From DATBLE01 sp036555585 (GTDB lineage Bacteria > Actinomycetota > Thermoleophilia > Gaiellales > Gaiellaceae): a stretch of 64,000 nt of DNA. Under the pieces are notes generated by a model, which searched no databases, was not told where the DNA came from, and was given only the letters and a program-made list of their open reading frames with translations. The first letter of the stretch is position 1. Each line of letters starts with the position of its first letter. This document shows, in pieces, positions 19,354-27,801 of this stretch. The stretch covers positions 118,045 to 182,044 of the forward strand of contig DATBLE010000042.1 in the NCBI GenBank assembly GCA_036555585.1, given 5' to 3'. Position numbers and translations under genes: made by a program.

Positions 19354-20687
19354 CGGAGCGCCTCCGGGACGGCCGCCCGCGCGACGATCGGGGCGAGCAG
19401 CTCCGAGAGCGCCGGCCGGCCGACCTCCTCGAGCTCATACGTGGCGTGGCGGACCGGGTGGCGGCAGTCGACGAGCCGGGTGAGGTCGATCGGCGTCGCC
19501 GACACGACCACGTCGCAGTCGACCGCGTCGATCGTCCGCTCGAGCTCGCGCAGCTGCCGGTCGGAGTAGCCCATCGCGGGCAGCACCGAGCCGATGTGCG
19601 GGTACAGCTCGTAGGTCTCCGCGATCGAGCCGACCGCGTACGGGCGCGGGTCGACGATCGCCGCGGCCCCGCCGCGCTGAGCGGCGACCAGCCCGGCGCC
19701 GAACGGCATGCCGCCGTGGGTGATCGTCGGCCCGTCCTCGACGACGAGCACCGCCGCGCCGACGAGCGACGGGCCGTGCTCGAGCGTGACGGGGGACTTC
19801 GCCTTCACGATCGACGCCGCCGGGTTGATCGAGGCGACGTCGGCGAGCACCCGCTCGACCTGAGCCGGATCGGCGCTGTCCACCTTGTTGATTACGACGA
19901 CGTCGGCCAGGCGGAGGTTTGCCTCGCCGGGGTGGTAGGCGAGCTCGTGGCCCGCGCGGAGCGGGTCGACGACGACGATCAGCAGGTCGGGCCGGAAGAA
20001 GGGCAGGTCGTTGTTCCCGCCGTCCCACACGATCAGGTCGGCCTCCTCCTCGGCCCGCTCGAGGATCTCGGCGTAGTCGACGCCCGCGTAGACGACCAGG
20101 CCGGCGGCCACCGAGGCCTCGTACTCCTCGCGCTCCTCGACCGTCGGCCGGGCGGCGTCGATGTCGTCGAGCGAGGCGAACCGCTGCACGCGCATCCGCT
20201 CGAGGTCGCCGTACGGCATCGGGTGGCGGACGAGCACGATCCGGAGGCCCGCCTCCCGCAGGAGCCGGCCGACGTACCTGCTGGTCTGGCTCTTGCCGCT
20301 GCCTGTGCGGACGGCGCAGATCGCCACCACCGGCTTCGTGCTCGCCAGCATCGTCCGCTCCGGGCCGAGCAGCCGGAAGTCGGCGCCGGCCGCGAGCACC
20401 GCCGAGGCCCTGTGCATCACGTCGGCGTGGGAGAGGTCCGAGTAGGCGAGGACGACCTCGTCCACCTGCTCGTCCCGGACGAGCGCCTCGAGCTCCTCCT
20501 CCGGGCGGATCGGGATCCCGTCCGGGTAGAGCGGCCCGGCCAGCGACGCGGGATAGCGGCGGCCGGCGATGCCCGGGATCTGGGCGGCGGTGAAGGCGAC
20601 CACGCGGGTCTCCGGGTCGTCGCGGAAGACGACGTTGAAGTCGTGGAAGTCGCGTCCTCCGGCGCCCATGACGATCGCGCGGCGCAC
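19350..20687 (-). CDS. Cyclic 2,3-diphosphoglycerate synthetase-like P-loop protein
   Basis: The 445-residue protein has an N-terminal Rossmann-like region (IVMGAGGRDFHDFNVVF), a P-loop AVRTGSGKSQTSRYVG near the middle, a Walker-B-like LIVVVDPLRAGHE and a GTPase-like VVINKVDSA. This combination matches the predicted GTPase family that includes methanogen cyclic 2,3-diphosphoglycerate synthetase. GTG 20687 lies directly after the upstream stop; an in-frame ATG seven codons in is less likely. Its position inside a pyruvate:ferredoxin oxidoreductase operon suggests a job in central carbon metabolism or cofactor assembly; cyclic-DPG synthesis here is unproven. Confidence 0.8.
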   Translation of the reverse strand: MRRAIVMGAGGRDFHDFNVVFRDDPETRVVAFTAAQIPGIAGRRYPASLAGPLYPDGIPIRPEEELEALVRDEQVDEVVLAYSDLSHADVMHRASAVLAAGADFRLLGPERTMLASTKPVVAICAVRTGSGKSQTSRYVGRLLREAGLRIVLVRHPMPYGDLERMRVQRFASLDDIDAARPTVEEREEYEASVAAGLVVYAGVDYAEILERAEEEADLIVWDGGNNDLPFFRPDLLIVVVDPLRAGHELAYHPGEANLRLADVVVINKVDSADPAQVERVLADVASINPAASIVKAKSPVTLEHGPSLVGAAVLVVEDGPTITHGGMPFGAGLVAAQRGGAAAIVDPRPYAVGSIAETYELYPHIGSVLPAMGYSDRQLRELERTIDAVDCDVVVSATPIDLTRLVDCRHPVRHATYELEEVGRPALSELLAPIVARAAVPEALR

Positions 20688-20688
20688 G

Positions 20689-21627
20689 TCAGCCTCCGCA
20701 GCGCGCGACGAGCGCGTCCCAGTCGGCATCGACGCGGCGCTGGATCTCCTCGAGCGTCTCGGCGGCCGCCGGTGAGAACAGGTGCGCGAAGCGCTTCTGC
20801 GAGCGCAGCCACTGCTCGACCGGCTGCTTCTCCGCGGGCCGGTAGGTGAGCCGCCAGGCTCCGTCCACGACCTCGTACAGCGGCCAGAAGCAGCTCTCCA
20901 CCGCGCCGTCGACGATCGAGGGCGAGAGGCGCGCCTCGTGCCCCCAGCCGAGCGGGCAGTCGGCGAGCGCGTTCAGGAAGGCGGGCCCGTCCGCCTTCGC
21001 CGCCCGGGCGGCCTTGACGCTGAGGTCGTGCCAGTGCGGCCCGGCGGCCGACTGCGCGACGTAGGGAATGCCGTGCGCGGCCGCGATCGCGGTCAGGTCC
21101 TTGCGCTGCTGCACCTTGCCGAACGAGGCCGCCCCGGCCGGGCTGGTCGTCGTCGCCGCGCCGAACGGGGTCGCGCCGGAGCGCTGGATGCCCGTGTTCA
21201 TGTACGCCTCGTTGTCGTAGCAGACGAAGACGAACTTGTGGCGCCGCTCGAGCGCACCGGACAGCGCCTGCAGGCCGATGTCGTAGGTGCCCCCGTCCCC
21301 GGCGAAGGCGACGATCGTCAGCTCGTCGTCCTGCGGCAGCCCGCCGCGGCGGCGGAGCGCCCGGTAGGCGGCCTCGACGCCGCTGGCCCCGGCGGCCGCG
21401 TTCTCGAACGCGAGGTGCAGCCACGGGACGTTCCAGGCGGTGGTGGGGAAGCGCGTGGTCGCGACCTCGAGGCACCCGGTCGCGCTGACCACGACCTTCG
21501 GGCCTTCGATCGAGTCCAGCACCGTGCGGACGACCATCGGGATCCCGCAGCCCTGGCAGAGGGAGTGCCCGCCGCGCAGCGGCGGCGTGCCGTGCTCCTC
21601 GCGGACGAGCGTCTTCAGGCGGGACAC
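20689..21627 (-). CDS. porB: 2-oxoacid:ferredoxin oxidoreductase, beta subunit
   Basis: The TPP-binding subunit of a pyruvate (or related 2-oxoacid):ferredoxin oxidoreductase, which makes acyl-CoA, CO2 and reduced ferredoxin. The 312-residue protein carries HSLCQGCGIPMVVR and SATGCLEV cysteines for a [4Fe-4S] cluster, with a further Cys in ALADCPLGWGH, and the TPP motif AGDGGTYDIGLQALSGALE ending at CYDNEAYMNTG. GTG 21627 overlaps the alpha gene by 13 bases. Size and motifs favour pyruvate, but 2-oxoisovalerate or 2-oxoglutarate cannot be excluded. Confidence 0.92.
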   Translation of the reverse strand: MSRLKTLVREEHGTPPLRGGHSLCQGCGIPMVVRTVLDSIEGPKVVVSATGCLEVATTRFPTTAWNVPWLHLAFENAAAGASGVEAAYRALRRRGGLPQDDELTIVAFAGDGGTYDIGLQALSGALERRHKFVFVCYDNEAYMNTGIQRSGATPFGAATTTSPAGAASFGKVQQRKDLTAIAAAHGIPYVAQSAAGPHWHDLSVKAARAAKADGPAFLNALADCPLGWGHEARLSPSIVDGAVESCFWPLYEVVDGAWRLTYRPAEKQPVEQWLRSQKRFAHLFSPAAAETLEEIQRRVDADWDALVARCGG

Positions 21628-22769
21628 GGCTCGCTCCTCAGGCCGACGTAGCGGCCGGCAGTGCCCGCGAAGACCTCGCGCAGGTCGGCGGGGTGCAGGT
21701 CGCGGCCGCCGAGCCCGTAGACGTGGCTCCGGACCGGCCCCGCGGCGTAGGCGACCTCGACGGCGAGCGCCGGCGCGCCGCCGGGGGAGTCGGCGCGGTC
21801 GAGGACGATCACCTCGTCCACGCTCGCCAGCGCCTCGCGGACCTCTGCGGCCGGGAAGGGCCGGTACGAGCAGACCCGCAGCAGCCCGACCTGCTCGCCC
21901 TCGTGGCGCAGCTCGTCGACCACGTCCTTGGCCGTGCCGGCCGTCGAGCCGAGGCAGACGAGCGCGCGGCGCGCGCCTTCCAGCCGGTAGCGGTCGAGCG
22001 CCCCGACCCTGCGTCCGGTGAGGTCGCCCAGCTCCTCGCCCAGCTCCTCGAAGAGCACCAGCGCGCCGTCGATCGCAGCCGCCTGCTGGCGGCGCAGCTC
22101 GAAGTAGTAGTCGGGCATCGCGAACGGCCCCTGGGTGGTCGGAGCGGCCAGGTCGAGCAGCGGGTGGGGGATCCGGTACTCGCCCACGAAGTCGCGTACC
22201 AGCTCGCCGTCGAGCAGTTCGACCGGCTCCGCGGAGTGGGTGAGCGTGAAGCCGTCGACGCAGACGATCACCGGCAGCAGCACGTCGGGGTGCTCGGCCA
22301 GCCGGGGCGCCAGCACGGTCAGGTCGTACGCCTCCTGCGCGCTCTCGGCGAACAGCTGGATCGCGCCGGAGTCGCGGATCAGCATCGAGTCGGAGTGGTC
22401 GCAGTGGATGTTGATCGGTCCGGAGAGCGCCCGGTTGCCGAGCGTCATCACCACCGGCGCGCGCATCGAGGCGGCGATGTAGACCACCTCCGCCATCAGG
22501 GCGAGGCCCTGCGACGACGTCGCCGTCATCGTCCGCGCGCCCGCAACCGCCGCTGCGATCGCGGCGCTCATCGCGGAGTGCTCCGACTCGACGTTGACCA
22601 TCTCGCCGTGTGCCCGCCCGTCCGCGATCGCCTTGGCGTAGCCCTGGATGATCGGCGTCTGCGGCGTGATCGGGTAGACGGGGACGACGTCGGGGTCGAT
22701 CTGGCACATCGCCTCGACGATCGCCTCGCCGCCGGTGAGGAGCTGCGCGTGCGTCAGGTCAGTCGCCAT
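21615..22769 (-). CDS. porA: 2-oxoacid:ferredoxin oxidoreductase, alpha subunit
   Basis: The 384-residue alpha subunit shows the family's substrate/TPP pyrimidine domain: VVPVYPITPQTPIIQ, NVESEHSAMSAAIAAAVAGARTMTATSSQGLALM and APVVMTLGNRALSGPINIHCDHSD. The YPITPQTP motif is characteristic of archaeal-type four-subunit POR. It overlaps both the delta (11 bases) and beta genes, showing a tight operon with fixed subunit stoichiometry. Confidence 0.93.
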   Translation of the reverse strand: MATDLTHAQLLTGGEAIVEAMCQIDPDVVPVYPITPQTPIIQGYAKAIADGRAHGEMVNVESEHSAMSAAIAAAVAGARTMTATSSQGLALMAEVVYIAASMRAPVVMTLGNRALSGPINIHCDHSDSMLIRDSGAIQLFAESAQEAYDLTVLAPRLAEHPDVLLPVIVCVDGFTLTHSAEPVELLDGELVRDFVGEYRIPHPLLDLAAPTTQGPFAMPDYYFELRRQQAAAIDGALVLFEELGEELGDLTGRRVGALDRYRLEGARRALVCLGSTAGTAKDVVDELRHEGEQVGLLRVCSYRPFPAAEVREALASVDEVIVLDRADSPGGAPALAVEVAYAAGPVRSHVYGLGGRDLHPADLREVFAGTAGRYVGLRSEPCPA

Positions 22770-23052
22770 CGGGCACCATCTCGATCGCGCCGGTCGGGCA
22801 GACCTCGGCGCACAGCTCGCAGCCCTTGCAATGGTCGAGGTCGAAGCCGGCGAAGGCGGTGCCGTCCAGCCGCACCGCGGAGTCGGGGCAGTAGAGCCAG
22901 CAGAGCAGGCAGTCGACGCAGAGCTCGAGGTCGGCGTCCGGCCTGAGCCCGGTGCGCCAGCCCCCGGTCGCAGGCTGCACCGCCTCGTCGCGGAGCACGA
23001 CGCCGCCCGGCTCCAGCTCCGGCCACGTCTTCAGGGTCTTCAGGCCGCCCAT
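22759..23052 (-). CDS. porD: 2-oxoacid:ferredoxin oxidoreductase, delta subunit (2[4Fe-4S] ferredoxin)
   Basis: This 97-residue subunit has two complete cluster motifs, CVDCLLCWLYCPDSAV and CKGCELCAEVCPTGAIEM, typical of the ferredoxin-like PorD that carries electrons out of the complex. ATG 23052 is chosen as the first start consistent with the family N-terminus (GGLKTLKTWPELEPG); it overlaps the gamma gene by 13 bases. Confidence 0.93.
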   Translation of the reverse strand: MGGLKTLKTWPELEPGGVVLRDEAVQPATGGWRTGLRPDADLELCVDCLLCWLYCPDSAVRLDGTAFAGFDLDHCKGCELCAEVCPTGAIEMVPDGD

Positions 23053-23558
23053 CGCTCCTCCCGGGCCGCCCGGTGGCCCGCCTCGAGCGCGGCCGCGAGC
23101 CGGGCGGGATCGGCCTTCCGGCCCAGCACCTCCGCCGCGGCGGCGGCCAGGCCCTCGAGCGAGGGCTCGCCGAGGCACGCGGCCAGGGCGCCGAGCATGA
23201 CGAGGTTGACGGCGTCGGGCGCGATCCGGCCGGCCGGCACGCAGACCGCGCCGGCGATCGGCTCCGCGGAGTTGACGAGCAGCAGCCCGCCCGGTGCGAG
23301 TCCGGCGGTCACCTCGGCGCCGCGCGCGAGCGAGGGCTCGAGCACGACCACCGCGTCGGGCTCCTCGATCGAGTCGCGGCGCCGGATCGGGCGGCCGTCG
23401 TAGCGGGTGTAGGCGCGCATCGGCGAGCCTCGCCGCTCGGGGCCGTACTCGGGGAACGCCTGGACGCTCTTGCCCTCGCGCAGCAGCGCGACGGCCAGGA
23501 GCTGGGCTGCGGTCTTCGCGCCCTGCCCCGCGCGCGCGTGCCAGCGGATCTCCTTCAT
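23040..23558 (-). CDS. porG: 2-oxoacid:ferredoxin oxidoreductase, gamma subunit
   Basis: The 172-residue gamma subunit binds part of CoA in the complex. It begins KEIRWHARAGQGAKTAAQLLA and contains FPEYGPERRGSPMRAYTR, both standard for PorG. ATG 23558 overlaps the stop of the upstream flavoprotein as ATGA. The gene order gamma-delta-alpha-beta is the common one for this enzyme class. Confidence 0.92.
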   Translation of the reverse strand: MKEIRWHARAGQGAKTAAQLLAVALLREGKSVQAFPEYGPERRGSPMRAYTRYDGRPIRRRDSIEEPDAVVVLEPSLARGAEVTAGLAPGGLLLVNSAEPIAGAVCVPAGRIAPDAVNLVMLGALAACLGEPSLEGLAAAAAEVLGRKADPARLAAALEAGHRAAREERWAA

Positions 23559-24868
23559 GGCGCGCTCGCTTGCAAGTCCTCGTCGACGCTGCGCGCGGCG
23601 ATCTTCGCCTCGCGCACGGCCTCGACCACGGTGGCGCCGCCGTTGACGGCGTCGCCGGCCGCGTAGAGCTTCGGCGTGCCCGTGCGCCCCGTGGCGGGGT
23701 CGACGCTCTCGATCAGGTCGGCGAGCTCGGGGCGCGGCTCCTGGCCGATGGCGACGATCGCCGTCTCGGCCGGTACCACGCGCTCGCTGCCCGGAACGGG
23801 CTCGGGCCGGGCGCGGCCGCTCGCGTCGCGCTCCCCGAGCCGCATGCGGACGCACTCGACGCCTTCGAGCCGCCGCCGGCCGAGGAACCGGGTCGGGGCG
23901 GTCAGCCACTCGAAGAGGACGCCCTCCTCCCGGGCGAGCTCGACCTCCGCCGGGTACGCCGGCATCTCCGCCTCCGTGCGCCGGTACAGCATCCGCACCT
24001 CTCCGGCACCGAGGCGTCGCGCCTCGACCGCGACGTCGATCGCGGTGTTGCCGCCGCCGATCACCGCCACCGTCCGCCCGACGTGCGGCGGGCGGCCGGT
24101 CTTGAGCGCCTCGACGAACGGCAGCGAGCGCCACACGCCCTCCAGGCCCTCGCCGGGCAGGTGCGGAGTCGCGTCCGCCCCCATCCCCACCGCGAGCACG
24201 ACCGCGTCGTTCATCCCCGCGATCGCGAGCAGCTGCGCCCGGTCGATCCGGCGTCCCGGCACGAGCCTCGCGCCGAGCGCCTCGACGAGGGCGGCCTCCT
24301 CGGGCAGCGGCCGGACGAGCTGGCGGTAGGGCGCGATCGCGTAGCGGACGAGTCCGCCCGGCTCCGGGCGCTCGTCGTAGACGGTGACCTCGTGACCGCG
24401 CGCGGCCAGCTCGCCCGCGCAGGCGAGGCCGGCGGGCCCGGCGCCGACGACGGCGACCCGGAACCCGCTCGGAGCCTCGCGGCTGCGCAGCGGCCGGCTC
24501 CTCTCGAACGCGGCGTCGGAGGCATGACGCTGGAGCCGGCCGATCTCGATCGGCGGACGGCCCTCGTGCAGCAGGACGCAGGCGCCCTCGCAGAGCAGCT
24601 CGGTCGGGCACACGCGTGCGCAGGTCCCGCCCAGGAGGTTCTCGGCGAAGATCACCTCCGCCGCCCGCCCGTCGTCGCCCTCCGCGATCGCCGCGACGAA
24701 TGCGGGGACGTCGATCCCGGCGGGGCACGCGACCGTGCAGGGCGCCGGCGCATGTGCGCCGCCGCACTCCAGGCACCGATCCGCCTCGACGATCGCCTCC
24801 TCCTCGCCCAGGGGCGGCTCGAGCTCCTCGTACAGGCGCGCCTCGGTATCGAGCAGGGCGAGCGTCAT
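23555..24868 (-). CDS. GltD-like FAD-dependent NAD(P)H oxidoreductase
   Basis: This 437-residue protein has an N-terminal Fer4_20-type region with cysteines (DRCLECGG, CTVACPAGIDVP, CARVCPTELLCEGAC), then an FAD-binding GxGxxG (VVGAGPAGLACAGELAARG) and an NAD(P)-binding GxGxxG (VIGGGNTAIDVAVEARRLG), ending AIGQEPRPEL and YAAGDAVNGGATVVEAV. This is the architecture of the glutamate synthase small subunit and of NfnB. There is no glutamate synthase large subunit nearby; it heads the POR operon, so it probably passes electrons between ferredoxin and NAD(P)H. ATG 24868 fits the family start. Confidence 0.88.
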   Translation of the reverse strand: MTLALLDTEARLYEELEPPLGEEEAIVEADRCLECGGAHAPAPCTVACPAGIDVPAFVAAIAEGDDGRAAEVIFAENLLGGTCARVCPTELLCEGACVLLHEGRPPIEIGRLQRHASDAAFERSRPLRSREAPSGFRVAVVGAGPAGLACAGELAARGHEVTVYDERPEPGGLVRYAIAPYRQLVRPLPEEAALVEALGARLVPGRRIDRAQLLAIAGMNDAVVLAVGMGADATPHLPGEGLEGVWRSLPFVEALKTGRPPHVGRTVAVIGGGNTAIDVAVEARRLGAGEVRMLYRRTEAEMPAYPAEVELAREEGVLFEWLTAPTRFLGRRRLEGVECVRMRLGERDASGRARPEPVPGSERVVPAETAIVAIGQEPRPELADLIESVDPATGRTGTPKLYAAGDAVNGGATVVEAVREAKIAARSVDEDLQASAP

Positions 24869-24900
24869 GGCACCGTCATCGTGCGTCCAGCGCGGCCCGG

Positions 24901-27687
24901 CTACATCGTGGGCTTCCCCGATCGGGTCTTCGCTGTAGTACGGACGCCGGCCGACGCCCCGCCTCGAGCACGGGCGCGCCGGAGCTCGTCGGCGCCCCAG
25001 ACGACCACGGGGAAGGCGAGCAGGACGGCGAGGTCGACGGGCCGGAGCGGGGCGGTCCCGAAGACGGACTGGAGCGCCGGCAGGTAGATCAACGCGGCGG
25101 CGAAGAGGACCTCCGACGCCAGGCCGACCAGCAGCAGGCGGTTGGTGAAGAGCCCGACCTCGCGCAGCGAGGCTCGCTCGGTTCGGGCCGCCAGCGCCGT
25201 GCCGATCTGGCACGCGACGATGCCGGCGAAGGTCATCGTCGTCGCCCTCAGGTAGTCGTCGTGGAGCGCCGAGCCCGCCGAGACGTCGTCACCCGGTGCC
25301 CAGCCGGCGCCCACGAGCACCAGGAAGAACCCGCCCATCACGAGCGCGGCCTCGATCAGGCCGAGAAACACCCACGCGCGGTAGAGCAGCCCGGCGTCGA
25401 TGACGCCCTGCGACCGGGTCCGCGGCGGCCTGGACATCAAGCCGGGCTCGGCGGGCTCCCGGCCCAGGGCGAGCGCGGGCAGGATCTCCGTTCCGAGGTC
25501 GATCGCCAGGATCTGGAGGACGGTCAGCGGCAGGGGGATCGCGCCGCCGGAGAGCGCGAAGACCAGGAAGGGAACGACCTCCGGGGTGGCGTGGGCGAAG
25601 ATGTAGAGGACGAACTTCCGGATGTTGTCGAACACCTGGCGTCCGGCCTCGATCGCCGCGACGATGGTGGCGAAGTTGTCGTCCGTGAGCACCATGGTCG
25701 CGGCCTCGCGGGCGACGTCCGTTCCGGTCGCGCCCATCGCGACGCCGATGTCGGCCCGCCGCAGGGCCGGGGCGTCGTTGACGCCGTCGCCGGTCATGGC
25801 CACCACGAGCCCCTCCGCCCGGAGCGCGTCGGCGATGCGCAGCTTCGCCTCGGGGGCCGTCCGCGCGAAGATCACCGTGCGCCCGTCCCGCAGCAGGCGG
25901 TCCAGCTCGCCGTCGGTGAGCTCGTCCAGCTCCTCGCCCGTGATCACCGGCGCGTGCTCCCCGGCGATCCCGACCCGCCGGGCGATCTCGGCCGCGGTCG
26001 GGCCGTAGTCGCCGGTGACGACGAGCGTCCGGATCCCCGCCTGCCGGCACGATGCGACCGCGGCGGGGACCTCGGGCCTGGGCGGGTCGAACAGCGCGAC
26101 CAGGCCGAGCAGGCACAGCTCCCGCTCGGCCTCCTCGCGCCGGTCGGGCACGTCCGTGCGGCCCGGCAGTCGCCGGCGTGCCACCGCGAGGACGCGCAGC
26201 CCGTCCGCGGCGTAGCGCTCGAGGACGGCGAGCACGGTGCGCCGGTCCAGGTCGGACATGGGCACGTGGTCCTCGGGGCCGCCGATCAGCGTGCAGCGCT
26301 CGAGGACCTCCTCCGGCGCCCCCTTCGCGTGCACGGTGATGCCTCCATCCTCGCGCTGGTCGACCGTGGACATCAGGCGCAGCCTCGGGTCGAAGCGGTT
26401 CAGGACCAGGCGACGGTGCTCGCGGCGGGCGACGTCCACGTCGACCCCGAGCGCCTTCGCCGCCTCCAGCATGCCGATCTCGGTCGCCTCGCCTCGCGAC
26501 TTCCCGGTGCGCTCGGGCGCGAGCTCCGCCGTGCTGCAGGCGGCGACGGCGCGGCCCAGCGACCCCAGGACCGGGTTCGACGCGAGCGCGCCGCTCGCGT
26601 CGCCCGCCTGCTCGAGGTCGAGCTCGCCGAGCGGCGTCCAGAGGCGGGCCGGGCGCATCCGGTTCTCGGTCAGCGTCCCCGTCTTGTCGGTGCAGACGAC
26701 CGCCGCCGAGCCGAGCGTCTCCACCGCGCTCAGCCGCTTCACCAGGGCTCCCCGGCGGGCGAGCCGCGCAACGCCGAACGCCAGCGCCAGCGTGATCGTG
26801 GGCAGAAGCCCCTCGGGCACGTTCGCGACGATCAGGCCGATCGTGAACCTGAGGGCATCGGCCAGGGGCAGGCCCGCCGCCAGCCAGCCCACCGGGAGGA
26901 ACAGGAGCCCGGCACCGACCGCGACGGCCGCGATCAGCCAGGCGACGCGCCGCACCTGCCGCTCGAGCGGGCTCGGCTCCGCCTCGACCCGCTCGGACAG
27001 CGCCGCGATGCGGCCGAGCTCCGTGTGCATGCCCGTGTGGACGACGATCGCCTTCGCCTCGCCGCCGACGCACGCCGAGCCGCTGAAGACCAGGTCGCGC
27101 GCCTCGATCAGCGGGCCGGCGGTGTCGCGCAGCTCCGCCGAGCGGAGGACCGGCTGCGACTCGCCGGTCAGCGTCGAGAGGTCGACCTCGACGGCGCCCT
27201 CGAGCAACCGCGCGTCGGCCGAGACGCGGTCGCCCTCCGCGACCACCAGGACGTCTCCCGGCACGAGCTCGGACGCGTCGATCGTCCGTCGCCGCCCCTC
27301 GCGGACGACGACCGCCTGCTGGGGCAGGTAGCCCCGCAGCGCCTCGATCGCACGCTCGGCCTGTCGCTCCTGGGCGAAGGCGAAGGCGCCGTTCAGGAGG
27401 ACGACCGCGACGATCGCCGCGCCGAGGACGGCGCTACCGCTGACGAAGGCGAGCCCTGCGGCGGCCCACAGGAGGAGGGCCAGAGGATGGGTGAGCTGGT
27501 TCGCGAGCTCACGGGGCCAGCGGCGCCCGCTCCGGCGCTCCAGCACGTTCGGGCCGTAGCGCACCAGGCGCCGCGCGGCGTCGCGCTCGGACAGCCCGCG
27601 GGGGGCCGATTGCAGCTCTCGCAGCAGCTGCTCGACGGGCCGGCGCGGATCGCCGCCCGTCGTCTCGAGCTGCGGTGCTGCCGCCAT
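24901..27687 (-). CDS. P2-type cation ATPase, Na+/K+-ATPase-like
   Basis: This 928-residue ion pump has an N-terminal cation-ATPase domain, the TGES loop (DLSTLTGESQPV), the phosphorylation site CTDKTGTLTEN and hinge GDGVNDAPAL. The transport helices resemble the Na+/K+ (P2C) group: NVPEGLLPTITLALA in TM4, IDLGTEILPALALG in TM6. In TM5, SNIPE of Na+/K+-ATPase is replaced by HATPE, so the helper Asn is missing and the ion cannot be assigned. It ends 32 bases before the flavoprotein gene and has a copy of the bipartite motif upstream (27720-27757). Confidence 0.9.
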   Translation of the reverse strand: MAAAPQLETTGGDPRRPVEQLLRELQSAPRGLSERDAARRLVRYGPNVLERRSGRRWPRELANQLTHPLALLLWAAAGLAFVSGSAVLGAAIVAVVLLNGAFAFAQERQAERAIEALRGYLPQQAVVVREGRRRTIDASELVPGDVLVVAEGDRVSADARLLEGAVEVDLSTLTGESQPVLRSAELRDTAGPLIEARDLVFSGSACVGGEAKAIVVHTGMHTELGRIAALSERVEAEPSPLERQVRRVAWLIAAVAVGAGLLFLPVGWLAAGLPLADALRFTIGLIVANVPEGLLPTITLALAFGVARLARRGALVKRLSAVETLGSAAVVCTDKTGTLTENRMRPARLWTPLGELDLEQAGDASGALASNPVLGSLGRAVAACSTAELAPERTGKSRGEATEIGMLEAAKALGVDVDVARREHRRLVLNRFDPRLRLMSTVDQREDGGITVHAKGAPEEVLERCTLIGGPEDHVPMSDLDRRTVLAVLERYAADGLRVLAVARRRLPGRTDVPDRREEAERELCLLGLVALFDPPRPEVPAAVASCRQAGIRTLVVTGDYGPTAAEIARRVGIAGEHAPVITGEELDELTDGELDRLLRDGRTVIFARTAPEAKLRIADALRAEGLVVAMTGDGVNDAPALRRADIGVAMGATGTDVAREAATMVLTDDNFATIVAAIEAGRQVFDNIRKFVLYIFAHATPEVVPFLVFALSGGAIPLPLTVLQILAIDLGTEILPALALGREPAEPGLMSRPPRTRSQGVIDAGLLYRAWVFLGLIEAALVMGGFFLVLVGAGWAPGDDVSAGSALHDDYLRATTMTFAGIVACQIGTALAARTERASLREVGLFTNRLLLVGLASEVLFAAALIYLPALQSVFGTAPLRPVDLAVLLAFPVVVWGADELRRARARGGASAGVRTTAKTRSGKPTM

Positions 27688-27719
27688 GGACGAACGATTG
27701 CCCCACGGGACCGAAACGG

Positions 27720-27757
27720 CATCGGGGAGAGCGCGTGCGCCCGGGCGGGGAAGTACC
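27720..27757 (-). promoter_or_regulatory. Bipartite regulatory motif before P2-type ATPase
   Basis: On the minus strand: GGTACTTCC, CCGCCC, 16 bases, CCCGATG, ending 32 bases before the ATPase ATG. The second box is an exact match; the first half-site differs in two bases from CCGCAG. Confidence 0.45.
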
Positions 27758-27801
27758 GACCGGTTTCGGCGCCCGCGGGCCTCCGGACCAGGGGGGCGCG
27801 C

